In this document: positions 22,283 to 34,325 of the stretch, piece by piece
How the letters are laid out: each line of letters opens with the position of its first letter
How positions within the stretch are numbered: the first letter of the stretch is position 1
Assembly: GCA_001692895.1 (NCBI GenBank)
Contig: KV748181.1
Coordinates: forward strand, 2,795,640 to 2,859,639
Origin: Cenococcum geophilum 1.58
Taxonomy: Eukaryota > Ascomycota > Dothideomycetes > Gloniales > Gloniaceae
DNA length: 64,000 nt
Reading direction: 5' to 3'
Position numbers and translations under genes: made by a program
Notes under the pieces: model-generated
What the model saw: the letters and a program-made list of their open reading frames with translations, nothing else
What the model was told of the DNA's origin: nothing
The model's database searches: none

Positions 22283-22698
22283 AGGGGTGAGGGCAAAATG
22301 TGGAAAATATGAGGCTGTTTGGAGGCCTCAATCAAAAGGTGTAAACGTTCAAAGATTTCGATGTTATGCAACATGGATATTTGCCAAGAACTAGGTTCGA
22401 TATTTTAAACGACTAACTAAATACTGCTAGTGAGTGTCGATCGCTCGTTTCGACTTGCTTACACTAAATATCGTTCCATCGAAACCCCTCTAATGGTATT
22501 GTTATATCAAGTGTCACGTGTAGGGTAAATAAGCAGGAAAAAGAGAAGCTTAATACCTAAAAAGGCTTAGGGTGTCTACCTCGAGGGCCAAATAGAGCCC
22601 TCTCCCATACAAATTTCGAAATCGGTCTCAATCTGGGGCAAGATCCCTAGCCAATGCTGGTTCTCTTTCACTTCCAGATCGGATTGGGTTGTGCCTCT

Positions 22699-23556
22699 TC
22701 AAATGCGAGAGGTCTTGCGTCGAGACATCTTCCGTCCAGCAAATGCCCCCAGTGTGTTCTTGTTATGAAAAGGCAAAAGACCAATTCTTGCGGCTGCCAA
22801 GCCCGGTGCAGCCCATTTCTCCTCGTTGCCAGACATCGTGAGAGGCTGAGAAACATCTTTGGAGGGCTTCGACAGAGTAAGTAGATATTCGTCATAGGGA
22901 ATCACGAGGAAATGGTCCGTAATCTTCGTCTGCTTCATCAGCCACACCTTAGGCGCAACCATCTCTCCTCGATAAATCGGGAACATTTCTATTGGCCAGC
23001 TGTAGTGGACGTTTCCTTCTCGGTCGTAACAGAAGCCGGAGTTGAAGGCAGAAAAGCACAGGTCGAAATTGCTCCTCTCCTCGCCCTCGTCTTCATCCTC
23101 CTCATACTGATCGACATCGCCTATGATTCCAGGCCCCAAGAACTCATACTCCAGCTCGGCCATTCGCCCGAAGCTAGCCTCGCACCATTCAGGGCTTGGA
23201 AGAACATCTTCAATAGGCTCCTCATTGGTTCCCTGGCGAGGTCTGCCACAAATTTGACAGCCCTCTTTAGCATGGATAGGACAACCCTCGGGGTAGGTGC
23301 ATGATCTTGTGAAAGTCAAAGTTTGGCCTTTAGTAGGCTCATTTCGTTCAAATATGTCCTGAAGAGCGCGAGCTGATCCTGGTGAAAAGGCAGCATCATC
23401 GTGTACCCGTATCTTCAGGTTTTGGACGGTTTTGCGTGAGATTGTTGCCAGCAATGCTCGCACGACAGGATGATCAGGCCACAGTATATCGAAAGGACAC
23501 GTGTGCTCGTAGTATCGATCAGAAGCCGCACATACTACAAGCTGATGGAGGTCCAT
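22699..23556 (-). CDS. Hypothetical protein, possible 3' part of F-box-like gene
   Basis: Uninterrupted frame of 285 residues from MDLHQLVVCAASDRYYEHTC. It has a paired-cysteine segment (CTYPEGCPIHAKEGCQICGR) that looks like a small metal-binding patch, an acidic run (DQYEEDEDEGEE) and aromatic-rich C-terminal blocks (VHYSWPIEMFPIYRGEM). I do not recognise the domain. The frame upstream (24102-23653) ends 96 bp before it with an F-box/2EXR-like start. The two may be one gene joined by an intron; GTACAT near 23667 to TTGTAG near 23534 would keep phase but lacks a clear branch site. Alternatively the locus carries one disabling change. No signal peptide or membrane span. Confidence 0.5.
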   Translation of the reverse strand: MDLHQLVVCAASDRYYEHTCPFDILWPDHPVVRALLATISRKTVQNLKIRVHDDAAFSPGSARALQDIFERNEPTKGQTLTFTRSCTYPEGCPIHAKEGCQICGRPRQGTNEEPIEDVLPSPEWCEASFGRMAELEYEFLGPGIIGDVDQYEEDEDEGEERSNFDLCFSAFNSGFCYDREGNVHYSWPIEMFPIYRGEMVAPKVWLMKQTKITDHFLVIPYDEYLLTLSKPSKDVSQPLTMSGNEEKWAAPGLAAARIGLLPFHNKNTLGAFAGRKMSRRKTSRI

Positions 23557-23652
23557 AGCCCTCTAACTAATGGATGTAATGAAGTGTGCAACTTTAGAAG
23601 ATGCTTCGGCTTGTGGGTCCGTCACTCGAAAGAACACCCCTATCTCTCTGAC

Positions 23653-24102
23653 CTATGGCATATATGTACGGCTGATCGGGAATCGGTTGAAGTATCCAGA
23701 CGAGCCGTCGTGCCCGGTGCAAAAGATGAAGAAGTTCTTCCCATACATAATTTGCCCAGCTTCGTCATGGTATTTCCTGCATGTCTGCAGAATTCCGGCG
23801 GGAATGATGACTTCTGATTCCTTCGAATACTCTTCCTTCCTAAACTTCCCAAACTCGCCTGCCCCTCTGAATAAAGGACCAGGCCGGATGACAAGAAGTT
23901 CTTCAAAGATCATGAGCCGTAGCTCCGTTGGTAATTTTCCAAGCCTATCCTTGCCTTGGGGAGCAGATCTAGCATTTCCAACAGTTTTCGAATGCTTGGA
24001 GCCCATAGTCGGTTTCGGTCCGTGTGAATTTCGTTTGCCTGAAGCAAGGCGGCTACGCCGACGTCGATATGAGGATGACGCGATGTGGATAGATTCAGAC
24101 AT
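23653..24102 (-). CDS. F-box/2EXR-like N-terminal protein
   Basis: The start is placed at the ATG at 24102 (MSESIHIASSSYRRRRSRLA). The basic N-terminus is followed by KDRLGKLPTELRLMIFEELL, the LPxELRxxI signature of fungal F-box/2EXR-like domains, then ILQTCRKYHDEAGQIMYGKN, the conserved second helix of that family. The frame stops after about 149 residues, shorter than typical members, which run 250-450. Such proteins are abundant and poorly characterised in Pezizomycotina and may act as adaptors. It is likely the 5' part of a gene that continues at 23556. Confidence 0.5.
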   Translation of the reverse strand: MSESIHIASSSYRRRRSRLASGKRNSHGPKPTMGSKHSKTVGNARSAPQGKDRLGKLPTELRLMIFEELLVIRPGPLFRGAGEFGKFRKEEYSKESEVIIPAGILQTCRKYHDEAGQIMYGKNFFIFCTGHDGSSGYFNRFPISRTYMP

Positions 24103-24122
24103 TAAGAAATTACGTGCGAATT

Positions 24123-24150
24123 CAATTGAGGATGGAGGCTTCAATATATC
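24123..24150 (+). repeat. 28-bp repeat, copy 1 (upstream of F-box-like start)
   Basis: The core GATGGAGGCTTCAATATATC with flanking CAATTGAG recurs at 25899-25926 with one mismatch in 28. Here it lies about 20 bp upstream of the F-box-like start codon. There it marks the broken edge of a dehydrogenase fragment. Confidence 0.8.
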
Positions 24151-24527
24151 TGCACGATGCTCGATCAGTTTTAAAATCTTCGATATCCCAAGCGATGCGT
24201 CAAGTGACCTGCCATGACAACCCAAGCCACGTCAGATTAATTGATGAGGCTTTCGAAGAATTCGATGGTAGGGAAACGTAATGTGTAACTTGCCTGGGTG
24301 AGCCGCCAACGCGGGGAGCGCAACAAAAGCTCAAGTAAATTCAGCTTCAACTATAAGTAGCAGCTAGGCAGATATGGAACAAGGTGCCTGTAGTTCAACG
24401 CTGTTGGCAGGTTGTCTGAAGCCTGTGCAATTTGTGTTAACAATGCATGTAGGGTTCCGGATTTAGAGAAACACTAATGGGGAAATGCGCACCGACCAAT
24501 CATTTCCTGGAGGTGACTGTACCATGT

Positions 24528-24579
24528 TGCCTCTCGTTAAAATCACGTGCTGTAGATACCTAATAAATCACTTTTGGTA
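24528..24579 (+). repeat. 52-bp dispersed repeat, copy 2
   Basis: Second copy of the block at 20453-20504 (TGCCTCTCGTTAAAATCACG). No tRNA-like sequence follows this copy. Confidence 0.75.
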
Positions 24580-25082
24580 TTGACGATCTTCTTTTCAACA
24601 AACACGACAAGACTTGCCTGGTTCATGTCCACCTTGTTCTGGCCAGTCTCCCCCAAGCTCCCAGAATTTGTAGTGATCGTGTCTGAATACCACCAGCATG
24701 TCTGACTCCTCCTTATCCGTATCTAATGAGGTGAAGCAGGCCCGCACAACAAAGCAGACCCGCATAACAAGGCAGAGTAATCGCGAGAACACCGAGAATA
24801 ACCAAAAGCTCTCGGCCCAGAAACTTTTCAACCAAATTAGTCGCGCCATCTCAGCAGCCACGAAGCATCAGCTCTTGACCTATGAAGGCGTTGACTCAAA
24901 AACCGGATCCTCAGTTGCGGAATCTCTAGATGAAGACAAAAGAGTGGAGGCGGTAGGGCATAGGTAAACTTCCACTGTAGTTCTCAAAGGCTTCCACTGT
25001 AACTCTCAAAGACCTACTAATATTCCCCAATGATATTAGGGTCGGCTATAATTCATACACCCAGACTCTACACATCAACATT

Positions 25083-25765
25083 ATGCCAACTTTCATCCAT
25101 GATTGCCATCAGCCATGGCTGATTACGCAAACAAGGAAAATGGAGCGTTCTGGGTTTACTACTGCCGCCGAAACTGACTTCCTACGGATACTTTCTGGAA
25201 CTAGTAAATGTTATTATCTTCTATTAAGTTTTATCTCCACTGACTTAGGATAGCTATTAAAAACTTGGGACCACCCTATATTGATTCATCTAAGCAACCG
25301 GATCAGGCCATTGTTCCGCAAAATCAAGTTATTCCAACCGTTGTAGTTGAGGCTGGATGGTCAGAGTCTGTTCCGAAACTTCATCAGGATATGAATTTAT
25401 GGCTTAAGGGTGGATCAGGCTTTGTTCAAGTAGTTTTACTTTTTAAGTGGGCTGAAATAACAGGTGGCCGGGTGAAGGCATTTGTTGAAGTTTATGATCT
25501 GGATCCAGCCGGGAATGGGAGACTGCTACAATCTGAGGTAATTATTCAACATCTAAACATAAAAGCTAGTGGCTGACGGAATTAGACCATTCTCCCAGCA
25601 CCGAACAACGCCGCAGCTCAAGTCATTACCATTACCCGAGGGCAACTATTCGGGGTCGCAATACCCGCTGGTAGAAATCCAAACGATCCCTTTAACCTCT
25701 CGCTCGATGACCTTCGGACAATCGCTATCGAATATATACAGAACGAGGGACTCGCCCCGGCATAG
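25083..25765 (+). CDS. Restriction-endonuclease-fold-like fungal protein
   Basis: Three exons: 25083-25203, 25254-25537, 25586-25765. The sum is 585 nt, or 194 residues. Introns have GTAAAT...GATAG and GTAATT, branch GCTGAC, TTAG. Without splicing the frames look broken; with it a continuous product results. Blocks SSKQPDQAIVPQ and PTVVVEAGWSES, then DMNLWLKGGSGFVQVVLLFK, match a fungal family I recall as resembling Uma2/PD-(D/E)XK nucleases. The Asp of KQPDQ and Glu of VEAG sit where catalytic acids would be. The C-terminus TITRGQLFGVAI...DLRTIAIEY is also typical. A further 5' exon is possible: 24698-24952 (MSDSSLSVSNEVKQARTTKQ) joined at 25065 keeps phase and would give 285 residues. Role unknown; it lies among transposon debris. 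Confidence 0.6.
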
Positions 25766-25898
25766 ATGACGTCGCACGTTAGCTGCTATAGGATTCGGTC
25801 GTGGATCCATGCACCCCTACTCCTTTCTCAAGTTGATGGCATTAGTCAATAATAGCCTTACCTCCTCCAGAGCTTAAACATGGCATGTATGTAGTATC

Positions 25899-25926
25899 CA
25901 ATTGATGATGGAGGCTTCAATATATC
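25899..25926 (+). repeat. 28-bp repeat, copy 2 (edge of dehydrogenase fragment)
   Basis: Matches 24123-24150 at 27 of 28 positions. Homology of the neighbouring fragment to the dehydrogenase family stops exactly here. Confidence 0.8.
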
Positions 25927-26373
25927 AGAGTGGCATTGCCTGTTTGTGTTGTCTCGTCGTAATTCGGATAGTCATGGTCAATATCATCCGTTACGACAGT
26001 ACATGACGATGTATAGACGAATGCCTGGACTCCAGTCTGCCTAGCAGTATCAAGAACATTCTTTGTGCCATCAACACTTATCTCAAAAAGAGCAGCTTTG
26101 CCGTTCTGGCTGTATCGGGCGTTTCCTGCTGGGCTAACGCCCACAGTATGAACAACGATAGACGGTTTTGTTTCCTTGAAGACCTTTTGAACGCTTTCCA
26201 AGTCTAGAACATCGGCTTGGAAATATCTGACTGGGGGAAACGATGGCATGTCTGATGAGGGCGGTTTTATATCTAGCACAGTAACAGCATATTGCTTCTG
26301 CTCAGTCAAGCCTTGACTATTGCTGAACCTAGGAATCCAGTACCGCCAGTCACCAGGACCCTGTCGGATTCTA
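25920..26373 (-). pseudogene. Truncated 3-beta-HSD/NSDHL-like sterol dehydrogenase fragment
   Basis: Minus-strand reading gives the Rossmann start RVLVTGGTGFLGSAIVKA, with the TGxxGxxG nucleotide-binding motif. After a one-base frameshift near 26311 it continues QYAVTVLDIKPP, VRYFQADVLD, PSIVVHTVGVSP, VDGTKNVLDTARQTGVQAF and VYTSSCTVV. This is the N-terminal third of an NSDHL/Erg26-type 3-beta-hydroxysteroid dehydrogenase. The Ser of YTSS is present but the YxxxK active site and all later parts are missing. The fragment ends at the 28-bp repeat 25899-25926. It is not functional as it stands. Confidence 0.8.
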
Positions 26374-26420
26374 TTGATCTTTAAGGCTAAGAAGCAATCT
26401 TCGTGGTGTCGAGAGGAAGT

Positions 26421-26890
26421 TGTCGGACGGACAAGTCACTGAGAAGAACTCTGTCTATTGAATGTGGCTCTAGAGCCTCTATAAATACATAAGGAAAATA
26501 GGTAGTAGACTACTTCGCTGACCGTATCGTAGACCGAGTCGTAGACCGTGTCGTTGACCGAGTCGTTGACCGAGACAGTAGTAAGACATACGAGAACAAG
26601 GTGGTGAGTCATAAGGTGGTACCTGAGAGTGACCTCAACGGTCGACAGAAGTCCGTGATACTAAGAATGTCGATGTCGGTTATGTTGCTTGAAGCTGTCA
26701 GCCAGGTAGGTATCACGAATGACATATAGCTAGCTGATTGTATAGAGACACAGAATTGAAGGAGCGATCTGTTTTATTCAAGGTGGCTCTAAGAGCCCTA
26801 ATATACATAAGAGAATTGACCCCTTACAGGGGTCCCTGGAGGGTGGTGTAACAGACCAAAATTAGGCTGATACTGATGTCTAACAGCCGT
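26421..26890 (+). mobile_element. LTR-like relic(s), probably Copia-type (fossil)
   Basis: It starts TGTCGGACGGACAAGTCACT and shares its first 65 bp with the minus strand of 285-222. A second related block (GGTGGCTCTAAGAGCCC, then TATACATAAGAGAAT) at about 26780-26815 resembles 26465-26495, suggesting two overlapping or degenerate LTR copies. No coding body and no clear target duplication. Old and broken. Confidence 0.4.
26520..26580 (+). repeat. 12-bp minisatellite, five units
   Basis: Five tandem units of GACCGxGTCGTx with small variations, inside the LTR-like relic. No coding role seen. Confidence 0.8.
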
Positions 26891-27164
26891 CGTCACAGGT
26901 CGATATTACCCCAGCTGTAAAGCTACCTCCGCGGCCAACAGAAGCTACACCTAATTTGGACGGACCTTGAGGTTCTTCAAGGAAAAAGATTTGCGAAACG
27001 CTCCAAATCATTTTCACCATAACGCTTTCTATTCCATGATATTCTAATATAATTGACTGCCTTCAGATTTTATGTAGAGTGTCTAACACTTAAGGTTTGC
27101 CCTTAAAATTTTCTAGCCTTGGTTAAGCCTAATTCCGTAACGGTTCTCTAAATATCAAATAAAT
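26891..27164. promoter_or_regulatory. Upstream region of NAT9-like gene
   Basis: AT-rich spacer between transposon debris and the acetyltransferase start. No clear box motif. Confidence 0.35.
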
Positions 27165-28005
27165 ATGATACTCAATGAGCACATAGGTGTATACCCTTAT
27201 TTTTCAAGGGATGAAAGAATTGCAGGCTGATATTCTATACTAGCTATTCTCACACCCACAGTGCTCCTTGTCCCATACTCAGAACATCACGTCTCAACAT
27301 ATAATGACTGGATGCAAGATGAGGTCTACAGACACCTATTCATTTAATCTGATATCATGAAAGCTAATATACACCCAGGAACTTCAAAAAGCCACGGCAT
27401 CAGAGCCGCTCACGCTGGAGCAGGAATACGAGATGCAGCGCAGCTGGCGCCAAGACGCCGACAAATTAACATTCATCGCATGCACTACGCCTCCTGTTCT
27501 CTACGAATCGGAGCATAAAATCTCTCAAGAGTATGATTCGCCAGAGAGAATGCTTGGCGATGTGAATCTCTTTCTGTGCGATGATGACGAGGAAGAAGAG
27601 GATTCTACTGGAGAGAGGAGATCCGGCAGCATTATTGGAGAGGTGGAAATCATGATTGCGAGGAGGGATTTGCAGGGAATCGGATACGGAAAAAGCGTTT
27701 TGCTGGCGTTTCTTTGGTACATTATCTCATCGATTGATGATATTGTTGCCGAATATTGTAGCAATCATCGAGGCATGTCGGGACAAGGGTATCTCAAGTT
27801 CTTGCGCGTAAAGATCGACGGCGAGAATTCAAGAAGTATCCGGCTGTTCGAGAGTGCCGGATTCCAAAAGGTCTCGGGGGAAGTCAATCATTTTGGGGAG
27901 CTGGAACTGCGTTGGATGATTTTGGAAAAGGATTCTGTTCACTTTGCACAATTACAGGGTCTAGTACCTAAATGTGTGGAATATAGTCTGCGTAAGCAGA
28001 TATGA
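27165..28005 (+). CDS. nat9: NAT9-like GNAT N-acetyltransferase
   Basis: Three exons: 27165-27186, 27244-27323, 27379-28005. The total is 729 nt, 242 residues. The seven-codon first exon (MILNEHI) joins to AILTPTVLLVPYSEHHVSTY, the conserved NAT9 start; the phases fit (22 nt, then 80 nt). Next come NDWMQDE, ELQKATASEPLTLEQEYEMQ and SWRQDADKLTFI, then an acidic loop DDDEEEED. The acetyl-CoA motif is ARRDLQGIGYGKSVL (RxxGxG type), and the C-terminal block is SIRLFESAGFQKVS, a standard GNAT motif B. The second intron has the weak donor GTCTAC. NAT9 relatives are cytosolic acetyltransferases implicated in microtubule stability in animals; fungal substrates are unknown. It is convergent with rpt4, 115 bp apart. 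Confidence 0.9.
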
Positions 28006-28120
28006 TGATTCTGCTACCAAGCCACTATATTACAGAATAGAGTCGTTTCTATGATGATGCTAAGAGAGCGGCCATATTCCAAAAGTACGCCGGTCATGAA
28101 TTGAATAGATCTTGCGCATC

Positions 28121-29489
28121 TTACAACTTCTGGTACTCCAGCTTACCCTCCAACTTCTTCGACTCCGCCATCTTACGCACGGCTTTGTTGAAATCGTCCT
28201 GGTTGATTGCATCCCTGTAATCCTTGATGGCGAATAGACCACTGTAGACTCCAGTTAGCTATTGTAACAAGAACGGACTAATCTGGTAACGTACGCTTCT
28301 GTGACAACGTTCCGCAAGTCGGCACCATTAAACTGATCACTCATCTTGACTATGCTCTCGAAATCGATTTCTCCTTCAGTCTGCACGCCGCTCGCATGAA
28401 TCTTCATGATCTCCAGCCGCCCGACCTCGTTGGGAAGCGGAATCTCAATCTTTCGATCTAAACGACCTGCTCTAAGAAGCGCAGGATCCAGAGTATCCGG
28501 TCGATTCGTTGCCATGATGATTTTAGTCTGCCCTAGATAGTCGAAACCGTCCAGCTGGTTGAGTAGTTCCATGAGTGTTCGCTGAATTTCTCTGTCTGCT
28601 GATGTACCTTCCGAAAATCTTCGTCCACCGATTGCGTCGATTTCATCCATGAAAATGATGCAGGGTTCATGTTCTTTGGCGTATCCAAACATTTCCCGAA
28701 TGAGACGAGCTGACTCTCCAATGTACTTGTCAACAATAGCGGAAGACACCACTAGGATATGGTTAGATCCATCTAACAGAAGGGTGTAGCACAAGAGACA
28801 CAGTCATACCTTTCAAGAAATTTGTTTCCAAGCTACTTGCCACAGCACGCGCAAGCAGCGTTTTGCCAGTTCCCGGCGGTCCGTAGAGAAGCACGCCTTT
28901 AGGTGGTTTGATGCCCACCCGCAGGAAGAGCTCTGGATTTTTCAGCGGCAGTTCGATAACCTCTCTCAGCTCTCTTATTTGCTCGTTCAGGCCACCGATG
29001 CCGCCGAAGCTGACTTGCCCGGGATCTTCCAAAGACATGTTATATACTAGAGGGTCAACTTCGCGAGGCAGCATCCGCATTATCGTAAGGGTTGTCATGT
29101 CCAGAGCCACCCGAGTTCCTTGCTTCAATTTCGCTTTGTCGACCTTTGATCGGCAGCCGACGACATATCGAGGTCCTGATGAAGCCTTGACGATGACTTG
29201 GGAAAGTGTTAGCTGCTGATTCCTATAAGCGCCGCGGATGTAGACTCTCTGAAAACGGGACGTGGAAATGCTTACATCGCTCCTCATCCAGCTGCTTCAG
29301 TACCTCCCCTATTATTTGCCCTACACTTTGAAGTGCTTTGATGTTGTCCTCGGAAACATCGAAATCGTGCTGGAGGCCTTTGATTTCTAACCGCAGCGCC
29401 TTCAGCTTTGCCTCCCATTCTCTCGACTCCAACAACTTCTCCTTGTAATCATCGAGTGCGTGATCACGCTCCGGGTCACTACCGCTCAT
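28121..29489 (-). CDS. rpt4: 26S proteasome regulatory ATPase Rpt4
   Basis: AAA+ subunit of the 19S base ring that unfolds substrates for the 20S core. Four exons: 29489-29276, 29196-28810, 28751-28295, 28241-28121. The total is 1179 nt, 392 residues, close to the usual length. The N-terminal coiled coil (about 10-60) precedes an OB-type region ([20 protein letters not shown]). Walker A is GPPGTGKT, Walker [11 protein letters not shown], sensor [17 protein letters not shown] with arginine fingers RAGRLDR, and the C-terminal helical lid [27 protein letters not shown] and the [10 protein letters not shown] head favour Rpt4 over the other Rpt subunits. All four splice joins restore consensus motifs. 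It is divergent with enolase, sharing 682 bp. Confidence 0.95.
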
Positions 29490-31799
<2,310 letters not shown>

Positions 31800-32914
31800 G
31801 GGCCGAGAAAGTGGATGTGGGTTGGATGCTGATGTATCTCTGCGCGTCCTTGACACACGCTCTGCTTGAAGAATAACGGCATATCTCAAGACTGCACGAA
31901 TGTAACGTTAGCGGTAGAAGAAAAGCTTTGTCAACTTTTAAAGCGTTAAACCTCTTTCGTAGAAGGTGGCTTGCATGGAAGATTTTGGTGTGGTTAGCGT
32001 GACTTCGTGACTCGAGCACTGCCAAGACGAACATCCACTTCGAAATATGGAGAAGAATGCTAATCAATGAGTTAACACTATATTCATTATTAGGCAGTAT
32101 TCTGAGACCAGTCCCAGGATTCCAACCTGCCTTACTCTTATAATTTGTTGTTACCTATTGTTTCTCAATGATTTTCTTTAGATATTTAGAAAGTCGACAA
32201 TGTTCCTAACTTTCAAAAGGCCTAGTATATTGCCTAACGAGCGACTAACATGATCATCTTACAAAAACCTGCTCAAGAAACCTTGAGGGTGAGATACTTA
32301 CTGAAAGTATCCCCACCCATCACCAAAAGCGAACCCTATCCTGACCTCTTCGGATTCCGGGTGCTTATACACATCATCAACGACTCGGAAAAAGCGTGTG
32401 GCATCATCCTATCAGAAATTTTTATTCGGTCGCTCCGTCAGAGAAGGGAAGCGTGGTACGGCACCTGAGATTCTTATAAGATACCCTAGGACGTTTGCGT
32501 TTACTATTGGCTCGTAATGTTGCAAGCTTGATACCATATTGTTACAGGCCCTCGTTATATACCGACTTCGTGGATATTGTAGAACACGTAATCTTCTTTT
32601 CATTCTTTCCATTGTGTATGTGTATATTTGTTTTGGCTAAATGGAATGATTGGACCTCCGCGGCGTTCCAGCCAAGAACCACAAAGTCACCACGGCCTCT
32701 ACCTTCTGGGCATAAGTTATTAAAATGTTTCCTCCTTTAGACCGCCGTTTTCGCCTGCAGGTGCATTCGTTATTATACGACTATAGGCTTCATTCTTTTG
32801 GTCGTGCTGCCCTTTCGTTCCGCTTTCATTGTGCCATTCATTCAGTCCTCTCAATCAAAGGGGTATAATAAATGGTATACCGTCAGTAGCATTGCTCATC
32901 ACTTATTTTCCAAA
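31800..32914. other. 3' flank of enolase, no gene recognised
   Basis: Only short motif-free open frames. AT-rich from about 32070. Confidence 0.45.
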
Positions 32915-33300
32915 ATGAGAGCAGAATTTGCTACAACATTAATCATCGCTACCGTGGGTGTTTCGGCACAAGGTGGTAATGGCAGTCCTCCACGAAATCT
33001 ATTCGGCCCTCCAGACTTTAATCCGAACGGGCCTCCAATGGATTTCCTGGTGCATCTCCGATGGACCTTCGAATGAACCTCCTCCTAACGGGCCCCTTCC
33101 TAACAAGTCCCCTAATGGCTAGGTGCAACCGCCTGGCAATGGATGGACTTTGAGTGGTGGACAGCCCTCTCCGCTTCAGACAGGGAACAGAATAGGCAAC
33201 CAGTCTCCGAGCTTCGCTTCAAGGACATCGGTAGGCTAGGCGCCGGTTGTCGTAGGGATTACTGCAATTATGGCGGGCGCTTCATATTATGATAACATGG
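32915..33300 (+). pseudogene. Possible decayed small secreted protein gene
   Basis: The ATG at 32915 opens a frame with a signal-peptide-like start (MRAEFATTLIIATVGVSAQG) followed by Asn/Gly/Pro-rich sequence (NGSPPRNLFGPPDFNPNGPP). The frame closes after 53 residues. The same compositional bias (NGPLPN, GNGWTLSGGQPSP) continues in a second frame with two stops. This looks like a secreted proline/asparagine-rich protein that has lost its frame, or an unspliced gene whose introns I cannot place. Confidence 0.3.
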
Positions 33301-34325
33301 GTTCGAAGGTGTTCGGAACACTATGGAAAGAATGTACGTCCTCGTATCTTTTCATATTCTTTGTGCTAGTTATCTAATAACCTGGTTTGCTAACGGATAT
33401 CTAGTATGTTTTCTAAGTTTTAGTATACTTTAATACACGAACCATCGAGTTCTGTCCTTTTTTCCTATGCTATCTTTTCAATTCCGGGTGGTCTAAGAGC
33501 ATCTATTCACAACTCTACACACCTCAATTTTACTTCAAACATACAGGTATCTCTTGACTTTACACAAGATCGCGCATTCTATATACTATACAATCCCAAT
33601 ATCTATCCAACATCTTCATACTACTATAAAGAATCTCGTGACTTACACTCCATTCATGACGCCTTTCTCTAATACATCAAGCGCCATCTCTCTGGAAAAG
33701 AGACAAAGCAATAAAAGGCCCCTTGATCCATTGTCCTTCCGCTCCCCACAAAGCCATTCTTCTCAACTACTCCCAGCAAACAAAGACCACCCATGTCCGC
33801 TTTTTCATCTGCTGCAGCATTCGCTTTGTATCTTTGTCCCTGCCCATCCACACGGTCAGCAAGCATATAATGGAGCTTAAAACCGCGGTAGGCCCTGTGC
33901 AGGCCCGGGGAGTAGCAAATTCATACACCCATTCACACATACACATACGCACTTACGGACGCACGAACATAGTCACTCGCCGGCTACACGAGATACCAAC
34001 AGCTGGTTCGGAATTAGATCCAGACACGACGCCGTGACTGACTTCAATTTTTATACTCGCTTTCCACGGCTCCACGCATCGCGCACTTCAATCCTACCTC
34101 ACGGTCCCCAAGTCCGGTATCGGGGGGTTGTTTAGACGACGCTTAGACACACGAGGCTTGAGGCGCTACATGTACATACGTATATGTGAAGATTTAGTGG
34201 TATTCATAAATCATTAAGTCCACGATCCACCTCCCAACTCCAGCCCTTTACCTAGGAAACCCAGGAACATTCGGCACCTCTCTCTCTCATACAAACACGA
34301 GCCACCAGCTCTACAACCACTGGCG
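33301..34325. other. Intergenic
   Basis: Motif-free. The last 120 bp before 34326 are C/A-rich and probably hold the 5' UTR of the following gene. Confidence 0.4.

Larger units (their letters stand above)
20877..22502 (+). mobile_element. pogo/Fot1-like DNA transposon relic
   Basis: The left end at 20879 (CAGTAAAATCTCTTTAATAC) follows a TA, as in Fot1/pogo TIRs. Inverted repeats about 45 bp long (GGTTTCGATGGAACGA core) face each other at 20929-20976 and 22456-22502. The outermost right TIR is missing, so the right end is truncated. At 21164 a stop-interrupted frame (MPSKPRALDAEDRL) resembles the N-terminal helix-turn-helix region of pogo-type transposases. The DDE core is not visible. The middle is occupied by two opposed 12-bp minisatellite arrays. 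Confidence 0.6.

Noticed and set aside
24698-24952. Separate small gene MSDSSLSVSNEVKQ
   Set aside because: Not called alone: it ends in a donor that can join in phase to the nuclease-fold-like gene, so it is reported there as a possible 5' exon.
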